From Myxococcus fulvus (lineage in GTDB: Bacteria; Myxococcota; Myxococcia; Myxococcales; Myxococcaceae), in assembly GCF_900111765.1 (NCBI RefSeq), contig NZ_FOIB01000006.1, positions 186,001 through 250,000 of the forward strand: a stretch of 64,000 nt of DNA, written 5' to 3'. A program made the translations under genes and the position numbers. How positions within the stretch are numbered: position 1 is the stretch's first letter; each line of letters opens with the position of its first letter. This document shows positions 8,655-16,840 of this stretch, one piece after another. The notes under the pieces are model-generated. The model was not told the origin of the DNA. It worked only from the letters and a program-made list of their open reading frames with translations, and did not search any database.

Positions 8655-9362
8655 ATGGCCGCGCGCCGAGTGCTCGTCGTCGAGGATGACCCCGCCATCC
8701 GGCGCGGAATCGTGGATGCGCTTCGCTTCGAGGGCTACGAGGTCCTCGAGGCGGGCGTGAAGGAAGAGGGCCAGCGCGTGGCCGAGCGCACGCCGGTGGA
8801 CCTGGTGCTGCTGGACCTGGTGCTCCCTGATGGTGACGGATTGGACCTGCTGGCGGCGGTGCGCAAGAGCCGGCCCACGCTGCCCGTCATCATCCTCACC
8901 GCCCGGGGCCAGGAGGAGGACCGGGTGAAGGGCCTGAAGCTCGGCGCGGACGACTACGTGGTGAAGCCCTTCTCGGTGCGGGAGCTGCTGGCTCGGGTAG
9001 GTGCGGTGCTCCGACGCTCGGCCGAGCGTCCCGTGGGCGCCTCCCGCGTGGAGTTCCCAGGCGGGCACTTCGTGGTGGAGCGCCGCGAGCTGAGCTTCGA
9101 TGACGGCACTCGGATGGACCTGTCGGAGCGTGAGGCGGATGCGCTGCGCTACCTGGGGGAGAACCCCGGTCGGGCCATCTCCCGCGAGGAGCTGCTCGAC
9201 CGCGTGTGGCACCTGCCCGCGCGCGGACTGCAGACGCGCACGGTGGACATGACGATGGCGCGCCTGCGCGAGAAGCTGCGCGATGACTCGGCCGAGCCCC
9301 GCGTCATCCTCACGGTGCGCGGCAAGGGCTACATGTTCTCCCAGTCGGGCGGCACCCGATGA
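8655..9362 (+). CDS. OmpR-family DNA-binding response regulator
   Basis: 235 aa. Receiver domain at about residues 4-118 with acidic pair E10-D11-D12, phosphoacceptor D54 in LLDLVLPDG, and conserved Lys in VVKPFS. A winged-helix output domain follows, ending in TVRGKGYMF, the usual OmpR C-terminus. The ATG is 8 bases after the VWA stop. Its last codons overlap an ATG (ATGA at 9359) and the DNA around this stop is the source of the tandem copies that follow. Partner kinase is the gene at 9710. Confidence 0.93.
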   Translation: MAARRVLVVEDDPAIRRGIVDALRFEGYEVLEAGVKEEGQRVAERTPVDLVLLDLVLPDGDGLDLLAAVRKSRPTLPVIILTARGQEEDRVKGLKLGADDYVVKPFSVRELLARVGAVLRRSAERPVGASRVEFPGGHFVVERRELSFDDGTRMDLSEREADALRYLGENPGRAISREELLDRVWHLPARGLQTRTVDMTMARLREKLRDDSAEPRVILTVRGKGYMFSQSGGTR

Positions 9363-9709
9363 TTCGTTCGCTCCCGGCGCGTCTGGCTCGTGGTGCGCGC
9401 CTGTCCGGCGCGTGGCAAGGGGTTCATGTTCTCCTCGTCAGGTGGCGCCCGATGATTCGCTCCTGGCGCGTCTGGCTCGCGGTGAGCGTCTGTTCGGTGC
9501 GCGGTAATGGCTTCATGTTCTCCCTGTCGGGCGGCGGCCGATGATTTGCTCCTGGCGTGTCTCGCTCGCGGTGAGCGCCTGGGCGCTGTGCACCAAGGGC
9601 TCCATGTCCTCCCAGTCGGGCGGCGCCCGATGATTCGCTCCTGGCTTACGGTTCGCGCCTGTTCGGCGCGCGGCGAGGGCTCCATGTTCTCCCAGTCGGG
9701 TGGCGGCCG
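9359..9709 (+). repeat. Four degenerate tandem copies of the regulator/kinase gene junction
   Basis: Units begin at 9359, 9452, 9541 and 9630 (93, 89, 89 and 80 bases). Each starts with ATGATTCG or ATGATTTG plus the first codons of the kinase (compare MIRSWRIWLAVS at 9710) and ends with the last codons of the regulator (compare MFSQSGG then Arg and stop). Units 2, 3 and 4 each encode an open frame of 27-30 codons, for example 9452-9544, 9541-9633 and 9630-9713. The latter two stops overlap the next ATG as ATGA. Unit 1 has lost frame internally and reads through into unit 2. The copies have diverged by substitutions and small indels, so they are not a recent assembly error. Whether the mini-ORFs are translated is unknown. 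Confidence 0.85.
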
Positions 9710-11461
9710 ATGATTCGCTCCTGGCGCATCTGGCTCGCGGTGAGCGCCTGTCTGGCGCTGGCCCTGGCCGGCGTGGTGTGGCTGTCCGTCTTCGCCCTGC
9801 GCCTGGACCGCGCGGACCGTCAGGCCCGCATGAGCGCGGCGCGCGAGGAGAACGTGCGGCTGGCGCTGTGGCGGCTGGACTCGGAGCTGTTGCCGCTGGT
9901 GGCCCGGGAGAGCGCGGTGCCGGCGGAGGCGTACGCGGCCGTGGCTCCCGTGCCCGGCCTGCTGGACGCTCGCAACGCCCCGCTGCCGGAGGGTCAGGCG
10001 TGGATTGCGTCCCCGTTGCTCTCGGGGCCGCCGGAGCATGTCCTGCTCCACTTCCAGGTGGACTCCGCCGGGAACGTCTCCTCGCCGCAGGTCATCGAGG
10101 CGTCGCTGCGCGCCTCGCTTGGAGTGGCCCCGCCCCGTGTGGCGGAGGAGGTGCTCCGGGCTCGCCTGGAGCACGTGTCGCGCCAGCTCGGTGGCCTCCG
10201 GCTGCGCGAGGCGCTGGCGACGCGGGATGCGCCGGCCTCGAAGGGCAGCCCGTTGTCTCGCGTCCAGAGCAAGCTGTCGTCCTCGTTCCAGGAGCTCAAG
10301 AACGCCAGTGAGTACGACGCCCGCTCGCGCAGCGCGCGCCAGGCCGCGAACCAGAATGTCGTGGCCTACCAGGCCCAGGAACCGTCGGCGGCTCGCGCCA
10401 ACCCTCGCGCGGAGATGCGGGCGCTCTGGGTGGGCGACGCGCTCCTGCTGGGCCGGCTCGTCCAGGTCGATGGCCAGGAGGTCCTCCAGGGCTGCTGGCT
10501 GGACTGGCCCGGGTTGAGCCGCTGGCTCCAGGGCCGCGTGGAGGACCTGCTCCCGGGCGCGACGCTGGAGCCCGCACGGGGCGACGTCACGGCGACAGGG
10601 GAGGGGAGGCTCCTGGCGGCCCTGCCGGTGCGGCTGGTGCCGGGCTCCACTTCCGCCGAGGAGGGCTCCTCGGGCGCCCTCTCGTCCCTGCCGCTCGTCC
10701 TCACGGTCGCCTGGAGCGGCGTGGCGCTCGCGGGCGTGGCGGTGGTGGCGCTCCTGGTGGGAGTGATGGCGCTGAGCGAGCGCCGGGGCGCCTTCGTGTC
10801 GGCGGTGACGCACGAGCTGCGCACGCCGCTGACGACGTTCCGCATGTACACGGAGATGCTGTCGGCGGGCATGGTCCCGGACGCCGCGCGGCGACAGGAG
10901 TACTTCGACATCCTCCACCGCGAGGCGGAGCGGCTCAGCCACCTGGTGGAAAACGTGCTCGCCTATGCCCGCATCGAGCGCGGGCGCGCGCCGGCCCGGT
11001 TGGAGCCGGTGGCGGTCGACGCGCTCGTGTCGCGGATGGAGCCCCGGCTGGCCGAGCGCGCGCTCCAGGCGGGGCTCATGCTCAGCGTGGACATCCCCCC
11101 GGACGTCACCGTGATGACGGACCCGTCGGCGGTGGAGCAGGTCCTCTTCAACCTTGTCGACAACGCGTCCAAGTACGCCGCTGGCGCCTCCGACACGCGC
11201 CTGCACCTGGAGCTGGAGCGGCGGGGCCGCCGGGTGGGGCTGGTGGTGAGGGACCACGGCCCGGGCGTGGACCCGGCCACGGCCCGAAAGCTCTTCGAGC
11301 CCTTCTCCAAGTCCGTTCAGGCCGCGGCCCGGTCCGCGCCCGGCGTGGGCCTGGGGCTCGCCCTGTGCCGCCAGCTGGCCCGGAGCATGCGCGGGGAGCT
11401 GCGCTACGCCCCGGCTCGCGAGGGCGGCGCCCGCTTCGTGCTGTGGCTACCCACCGCGTAG
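9710..11461 (+). CDS. Membrane sensor histidine kinase
   Basis: 583 aa. A first membrane segment lies at about residues 5-28, a periplasmic sensor region of about 300 residues follows, and a second membrane segment is at about 325-353. The H-box THELRTPLTTF follows with phospho-His at about 368. The N-box (LFNLVDNASKYA), G1 (DHGPGVD) and G2 (GVGLGLALC) of the ATPase domain are all present. The start is chosen because ATGA overlaps the last repeat mini-ORF and the hydrophobic N-terminus begins there. It forms an operon with the VWA and regulator genes. The sensor region has no family I recognise. Confidence 0.93.
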   Translation: MIRSWRIWLAVSACLALALAGVVWLSVFALRLDRADRQARMSAAREENVRLALWRLDSELLPLVARESAVPAEAYAAVAPVPGLLDARNAPLPEGQAWIASPLLSGPPEHVLLHFQVDSAGNVSSPQVIEASLRASLGVAPPRVAEEVLRARLEHVSRQLGGLRLREALATRDAPASKGSPLSRVQSKLSSSFQELKNASEYDARSRSARQAANQNVVAYQAQEPSAARANPRAEMRALWVGDALLLGRLVQVDGQEVLQGCWLDWPGLSRWLQGRVEDLLPGATLEPARGDVTATGEGRLLAALPVRLVPGSTSAEEGSSGALSSLPLVLTVAWSGVALAGVAVVALLVGVMALSERRGAFVSAVTHELRTPLTTFRMYTEMLSAGMVPDAARRQEYFDILHREAERLSHLVENVLAYARIERGRAPARLEPVAVDALVSRMEPRLAERALQAGLMLSVDIPPDVTVMTDPSAVEQVLFNLVDNASKYAAGASDTRLHLELERRGRRVGLVVRDHGPGVDPATARKLFEPFSKSVQAAARSAPGVGLGLALCRQLARSMRGELRYAPAREGGARFVLWLPTA

Positions 11462-11806
11462 CCCGCGTCCAGGTGGACCCAGGACCTCGGGGCCGCCCAC
11501 CCTCCAGGGCGTCGTGGGAAGCCGAGGCGTGGCCACCCCCCATGCGCGGGGCCCCGAACGCTTCCTCGCTGGCACGTGCGCCAGTCGGCTTTGGAAATGT
11601 GGATAAAAACGAATAGCCCGTGAAGTTGGTGATCCTGCGTTGCGCCAAGACGGCCATGGGAGCAGCTTGGCCATCCCGGCGGGCATGGAATTGTCGGTAT
11701 TCACGAAAACAATTCTTTGTTCTCAAGATTTGCGGGGGATTTCGTTCGACAGGCTAGGCAGGCGTGGCGAAGCGACTCGATGGGATGTGAGACCCAGGAG
11801 GACACC
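11462..11806. promoter_or_regulatory. Intergenic control region upstream of ECF sigma gene with inverted repeat
   Basis: This 345-base gap holds no convincing gene. An inverted repeat GAATTGT (11688-11694) and ACAATTC (11709-11715) with a 14-base spacer lies in an unusually AT-rich stretch about 90-120 bases upstream of the sigma factor start. An AT-rich segment around 11596-11620 may also be promoter. AGGAGG at 11796-11801 is the ribosome site for the next gene. Role as operator or promoter is inference. Confidence 0.45.
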
Positions 11807-12364
11807 ATGGGCATGTCGGAGAAGACATCGCTGCTGGAAGGCGCTCGCAACGAAGGCGCGGAGGTCCGGGACGCTCTTCAGGGAGTGGCGTACCAGGAGC
11901 TCCGCGAGATGACGCATGCGGCCATGAGTGGTGAGGCCTCGCGGGCCACGCTGCGTCCCATGCTGCTGCTGCGCGACATCTGCGGGCGGTGGGCGGGCGA
12001 GTCCGCGGACATGGAGCGACGTCGCCATGTGCTGGGGGTGGGGGCCCAGGCGATGCGTCGGGCGTTGGTGGAGGCGGTGCGGGTGCGCAACGCCCGCCGT
12101 CGGGACGCGCTGCGCGAGCCCCTGTACCTGCACGACGAGGTGACCGAGTCCCCCGTGGGCGTCGACATCGACGTGCTGGGGTTGGAGCGGGTGCTGGTGG
12201 AGCTGGAGTCGTTCAAGCCCCGGCTGGCCCGCCTCGTGGAGCTTCGCTACTTCGCGGGCCTGGGCATCCAGGAGACCGCCGCGGTGCTGGGCGTGGCGCC
12301 CGCCACCGTGCGCCGGGACTGGACCTTCGCGCGCGGCTGGTTGTGCGAAGGCGTGGGGCACTGA
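11807..12364 (+). CDS. ECF-type sigma-70 family RNA polymerase sigma factor
   Basis: 185 aa. It resembles the ECF group seen beside many exported or kinase proteins (TIGR02999-like). An N-terminal region 2 contains YQELREMTHAAM and MRRALVEAVRVRNARRR. The C-terminal region 4 helix-turn-helix contains LRYFAGLGIQETAAVLG then VAPATVRRDWTFARGWL. The start is set by AGGAGG followed six bases later by ATGGGCATG. No anti-sigma gene is adjacent; the next four genes all encode exported proteins and are candidate targets or partners. Confidence 0.85.
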   Translation: MGMSEKTSLLEGARNEGAEVRDALQGVAYQELREMTHAAMSGEASRATLRPMLLLRDICGRWAGESADMERRRHVLGVGAQAMRRALVEAVRVRNARRRDALREPLYLHDEVTESPVGVDIDVLGLERVLVELESFKPRLARLVELRYFAGLGIQETAAVLGVAPATVRRDWTFARGWLCEGVGH

Positions 12365-12556
12365 CGCTCCCCACGTCGCCGTCCTGGTGCGTGTTGCCTC
12401 GCAGGCAACGTTCTCGTTCGCCGTGTTGTCCCCGGGTCCTCGCATCGAGGGCGCGTCGTCACGCGCTCCCGAGTGAAGCGCGGTGCGGCACAGCACGTGC
12501 TCTGGGGTCCGGCGGGCCGCGCCCGAAGCCGGCCCTCACCAAGGACGAAGCTTCAT

Positions 12557-14755
12557 ATGAACCAGGGGAAGAAAGTGGGTCTGTTGGGGAGCCCGCTGCG
12601 TTGGGCCGGAGTGTCGATGACGCTGTTGTCGGCGCCCGTGAGCCTCGCCGAGGACTGCCCGACGCCGTCGCTTCAGCAGTGCGTGGACGTCGACTACCGC
12701 TCGAGCAAGTGCGGCGAGGCCCACGACGGCCATTGCCAGCAGATCATCGAGACGGAGTGGAGGGCGCGCTGGGACAACGCGCCCAAGCGCACGGTGCTGT
12801 TGCCGAAGGAGTTCGGCAGCGGGACGGCGACGGTGGCCACCCAGCCCGTGTCGCTCGGCACCACGCGCGTGAGCGGCATGGACCAGGGCCTGTCGGGCCA
12901 GGTGCTCAAGGGGCAGATTCTCTACCGCAAGAAGCTGGAGAACCTGACGAAGACGGAGCAAGCGTACCTGGCGCAGCTCCAGGCCTGGGACAAGAACGGG
13001 ACGCAGGTGACGTCCTGCCAGGAGTACGTGGACGAGAAGTACTACGACTACAGCCGCTTCGAGCGGCGCTCGGGCGTGCACGGCGACGACTACCGCGCGC
13101 TGTTCCAGTCGGCCTACGAGACGGAGGGCATCGCCCACCGCACCCTGTACAGCCGCGACGGCAAGAAGCTGGCCCCCATCTGGGGTGAGACCCGGGTGGC
13201 GAAGAACGCGTACTTCGCCTTCACGCCCGGCCCCTACCCGAAGGGCTTCAAGCCCTACGAGTTCACCACCGACGCCGCGCGGCTCGCCAACAACCCGGAG
13301 GCCCGGCAGTGGGCGGTGGCCTCGGACTCGTGGCACCAGGAGATGGCCGAGCAGCTCGCGCACATCCCGGATGACGAACTCACCGTGCGCCAGGAGGAGC
13401 AGGAGGGCTTCATCGCGCTGCTCGCCCAGCGCGCGGGCATCTACGCCGACTGGCAGAAGGCGTACGCGCTCTTCCTGAAGAAGGACCGCGACACGAAGGA
13501 GCTGAACGCCACCACCGCCGAGCGGCTCTACGCGCTGGACAAGGCCATCGAGGAGCGTTTGGTCCAGGCCGAGGGGCAGGGCTGCCTCGACTCGAAGTAC
13601 GTGACGTCCTGCGACTGGAGCCCGCGCCGCTACAAGCTGGAGCTGGACGCCGCCATGGGGCCGCGCCGCGCCGCGGACCTGCAGGCGTGCTTGTTCCTGA
13701 CGGGCAATGACTTCAGCGAGACGAGCTTCGTGCGCAACGCGCACCTGCTCAAGATCTCCACCCTGAAGGAGAAGGACTACACCCTCAACACGACGATGCT
13801 GGCCCAGTACGTGCTCGCCTACGGCCAGTACATCCAGGCGCAGGCGGCGCCCACCAACCCGTCCACGGGCCTGGTGCGCCATGGCGGCGAGGCCGGTGAC
13901 AGCGGCTACGCGGGCGACAACTTCATGGGTGCCGGCTACGACTACAACGCCGGCTGGGAAGTCACGGCGCCGGCTGCGTCGAGCGCGCGGATGCAGGCGA
14001 AGGGCTTCGGCCTGACGGGCCCGTGGTGCGAGTACAACGCGCGCATCTACGGCGAGTTCAACGCGTACGCGAACCTCTTCAGCCCCACCCGCATGGAGGT
14101 CATCCACATCGACGGCTCCGCGGGCACCGAGGGCAACGGCATCCGGCTCACCGTGGGGGCCCGCTTCCTGGGGCAGTCCGTCTACACCCACGACCAGACC
14201 CACCCGCTGCGCGTCACCTTCGCGCAGACGAAGCCCGTGTACGCGTTCGACGAGGCCCAGACGTCCTACACCTTCATGGTCTGGTACATCCCCGTCACGC
14301 TGACGGCGGGCGTGTCCGCGGAGACGGGCGTCAAGTTCGACATCGGCGGCGCCATCACCCGCGACTGCGCGGCGGACCTGCTGGGCGTGGACCTGTTCGG
14401 CATCCTCACGCCGTACCTCTCCGTCAATGGCTTCGCGTCGGTGGGCATCGGCCTGCCGAAGGTCCAGGTTGCCGTGCGCGGCACGGTGGTGCTCACCCGC
14501 GCCAACCTCCCGCTGGAGACGGACATCGGCATCTACCTGAGCTCGCCCTCGCACCCGACGGACCCGAACACGCTGTTCCTGCGCCTCACCTCGAAGCTGG
14601 ACATCGAGACGCGCTTCCTCGACGGGCGCATCTCGCTCTTCGCGCAGCTGTTCGACCTGAAGGCCGAGTTCCCCGTGTTCTCGTGGAGCGGCTTCGGCTT
14701 GAAGCACAACATCTACACCGAGACCAAGACGGTGCCGCTGGCGCGCATCTTCTAG
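12557..14755 (+). CDS. Large exported protein of unknown family
   Basis: 732 aa with a signal peptide (MNQGKKVGLLG... to about residue 32, cleavage near SLAEDC). The mature N-terminal part is cysteine-containing and charged, with a central alpha-helical segment (about 240-360). The C-terminal half is beta-rich with alternating hydrophobic strands (LTVGARFLGQSV, FMVWYIPVTLTAGVSAETG, VAVRGTVVLTRANL), which could form a beta-sandwich or surface-associated sheet. I do not recognise any domain. First of four consecutive genes for exported proteins; it follows the ECF sigma gene by 192 bases. AAGGA precedes the ATG at long spacing. Confidence 0.8.
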   Translation: MNQGKKVGLLGSPLRWAGVSMTLLSAPVSLAEDCPTPSLQQCVDVDYRSSKCGEAHDGHCQQIIETEWRARWDNAPKRTVLLPKEFGSGTATVATQPVSLGTTRVSGMDQGLSGQVLKGQILYRKKLENLTKTEQAYLAQLQAWDKNGTQVTSCQEYVDEKYYDYSRFERRSGVHGDDYRALFQSAYETEGIAHRTLYSRDGKKLAPIWGETRVAKNAYFAFTPGPYPKGFKPYEFTTDAARLANNPEARQWAVASDSWHQEMAEQLAHIPDDELTVRQEEQEGFIALLAQRAGIYADWQKAYALFLKKDRDTKELNATTAERLYALDKAIEERLVQAEGQGCLDSKYVTSCDWSPRRYKLELDAAMGPRRAADLQACLFLTGNDFSETSFVRNAHLLKISTLKEKDYTLNTTMLAQYVLAYGQYIQAQAAPTNPSTGLVRHGGEAGDSGYAGDNFMGAGYDYNAGWEVTAPAASSARMQAKGFGLTGPWCEYNARIYGEFNAYANLFSPTRMEVIHIDGSAGTEGNGIRLTVGARFLGQSVYTHDQTHPLRVTFAQTKPVYAFDEAQTSYTFMVWYIPVTLTAGVSAETGVKFDIGGAITRDCAADLLGVDLFGILTPYLSVNGFASVGIGLPKVQVAVRGTVVLTRANLPLETDIGIYLSSPSHPTDPNTLFLRLTSKLDIETRFLDGRISLFAQLFDLKAEFPVFSWSGFGLKHNIYTETKTVPLARIF

Positions 14756-14866
14756 TCACGCGGTGGGGCCGCTCCGGCGCTCACGCGTCGGGGCGGTCCT
14801 CCAGGGACACCATGGCCCCGCATCGCCATGGCGTCCCGCCCCAGTCCCTTCCTTTCGAGGTCCTTC

Positions 14867-16792
14867 ATGCGTCGCCCGAGGCTCGCCGTCCGTACGGCCG
14901 TGCTGTCCACCCTGCTGCTCACCGGCTCGCTGTCCGCCTGGTACTTCACGCGCCCCACCGTCGTCGCGGGCGAGGGCACCCCGGTCGTCGTGAGCGACTC
15001 CCGCCTGCCCCTGTTCCAGTGGACGCCGGGCGAGGAGCGCGTCTATCGGTTCACCTGGGATGACCTGCAGCGGGTGGAGCTCCCGATGCCCGTCCCGGGG
15101 GGCGCGGCGTCCTCCGGCGCGGTGGAGGGCACGCTGCACCTGGAGGGCTCGCTGGCCCTGCGCGCGCTCGAGGTCCGCCCGGATGGCACGCGGGTGCGGC
15201 TGTCGCTGAAGTCCCTGGAGCGGCACGACGCGGTGCTCTCCGGCCAGCAGCTCTTCCCCGACGCCGCTTCCGTGGTGACGCAGCTGCCCGAGTCCGCGTC
15301 CGCCTGGGTGGAGCTGGACGCGAAGGGCGCGCTCCTGGCGGTGCGCTTCTCGGAAGCCGAGCCCGCCATGTTCCGTCAGCTCGCGCAGACGCTCGCCGCG
15401 GAGCTGTTCCCCACCACGCTGCGCGACGCGGCCGAGTGGGACGTGGTCGAGTCCAACCAGACGGGCGAGGTCCAGGCCCGCTTCCAGTTCGACGGGGACT
15501 CCGTCCTGACGCGGCGGCGCACGCGCTACGTGTCGCTGAACGCCGCAGGGAAGGAACGGCCGTTCCAGCAGGAGCTGCGCTCGCTCACCCGCTTCGAGCG
15601 CGCGCCGGACGGCCGGATGGCCGGGGTGTCCCACGACGAGTCGCTGGACGCGACGCGGACGGATGGCGCCCCGCTGATGTCGCGCCGGATGCGCCTGCGC
15701 GTGACGTTCTCCGCGCGGAGCATGGCGCCGCTGCTGGCGACGAACGAGGACAAGCCCCTCATCCGCAAGCCCGAGCAGATCGTCTTCGAGGGCGACAAGG
15801 AGACGGCGCTCCTGCGCAGCCAGGCGGACGGCATGACGGTGGACGAGGTCCTCCGCGTGCTCACCTCGGCCACGCGCCCCGAGTCCATCCCGGAGCTGGA
15901 CCGCTTCGTGCGGCGGGCCATTGCCGCGCTCAAGCTGGAGCCCGGCAGGACGCGGGAGCTCGCGGCGTCCTTCCTGCGGCCGGGGGTGAATCCGGGGCTG
16001 CGCGAGCTCACCATGGACGTGCTCGCGGGCACGGGGCATGCGCAGGCCCAGGCGCTGATGCGCGAGCTGCTCCAGGCCCCCGTGGCGCGCGAGCACGAGA
16101 CGTCCTACGGGCTGATGCTGCAGCGCGCGGGCTTCCTCGAGGCGCCCGAGCCGGAGACGGCCCGGATGCTGACCACGCTGCGTGAGCAGGCGCGTGCGGG
16201 CAACGACGTGGCCACCCGGCGCGCGTCCGAGTACGCGCTGGGCGGCGTGGTGTCGAAGCTCCCCTCCGGGGACCCCAACGTGGCGACCTACCTGCGCCCG
16301 CTCCAGGACTCGCTGCGCGACGCGAAGGACCCTCAGGACCGCATGCACGCGCTGCGCGCGCTGGGCAACACGCGGCAGGAGGCCGTGTTGGACCAGGCGC
16401 AGCCCTACCTGCGCGACGACTCCTCCGAGGTGCGCGCCGCGGCGGCCGAGTCCCTGCGCGGCGTGCCGCAGGAGATTGCCACGCGCATGCTGCTCGACTC
16501 GCTGGTCCAGGAACCGGAGCGACTGGTTCAGGCGGCGCTGCTGGACGCGCTCGACGCGCGCAGGCTGGACGGGGCGGACCTGGAGCGGCTGCGCGCCTGG
16601 GTCGTCTCGGGGGGGATGGTCTCCGGGGTGGAGGCCACGCTGCTCAACCTCATCACCCACCGCATCGATGGCGGCGGCGCGCCGGTCCTCCAGATGCTCC
16701 AGGCGCTCGCGCTGCGTCCGGGCCAGCAGTCCTCCACGCGCGCTCGCATCATGTCGCTGATGGCCCAGTCCTCCGCCGAACTGGGGGGCTGA
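14867..16792 (+). CDS. Exported protein with vitellogenin-like N-terminal layout and HEAT-like helical repeats
   Basis: 641 aa with an N-terminal signal or anchor (residues 1-25). Residues about 30-280 are predicted beta-rich and contain GEERVYRFTWDDLQ, a WVELDAKGALLAVRF strand pair and WDVVESNQTGEVQARF. These resemble the order of elements in the lipovitellin N-terminal barrel of animal vitellogenins. From about 320 to the end are amphipathic helical repeats, for example MDVLAGTGHAQAQALMREL and MHALRALGNTRQEAVL, like the vitellogenin helical domain or HEAT repeats. The ATG after GAGGTCCTTC is preferred over an ATG at 14828. A lipid-binding role is speculation. Second gene of the exported cluster. 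Confidence 0.75.
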   Translation: MRRPRLAVRTAVLSTLLLTGSLSAWYFTRPTVVAGEGTPVVVSDSRLPLFQWTPGEERVYRFTWDDLQRVELPMPVPGGAASSGAVEGTLHLEGSLALRALEVRPDGTRVRLSLKSLERHDAVLSGQQLFPDAASVVTQLPESASAWVELDAKGALLAVRFSEAEPAMFRQLAQTLAAELFPTTLRDAAEWDVVESNQTGEVQARFQFDGDSVLTRRRTRYVSLNAAGKERPFQQELRSLTRFERAPDGRMAGVSHDESLDATRTDGAPLMSRRMRLRVTFSARSMAPLLATNEDKPLIRKPEQIVFEGDKETALLRSQADGMTVDEVLRVLTSATRPESIPELDRFVRRAIAALKLEPGRTRELAASFLRPGVNPGLRELTMDVLAGTGHAQAQALMRELLQAPVAREHETSYGLMLQRAGFLEAPEPETARMLTTLREQARAGNDVATRRASEYALGGVVSKLPSGDPNVATYLRPLQDSLRDAKDPQDRMHALRALGNTRQEAVLDQAQPYLRDDSSEVRAAAAESLRGVPQEIATRMLLDSLVQEPERLVQAALLDALDARRLDGADLERLRAWVVSGGMVSGVEATLLNLITHRIDGGGAPVLQMLQALALRPGQQSSTRARIMSLMAQSSAELGG

Positions 16793-16840
16793 GTCCCGAC
16801 GCGGCCTTCACTTCACTCCCACAACACCTCCGAGAACTTC

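Noticed and set aside
9359..9709. Assembly artefact as explanation for the junction repeats
   Set aside because: The units differ from each other by many substitutions and length changes, which a mis-assembly of identical reads would not give.
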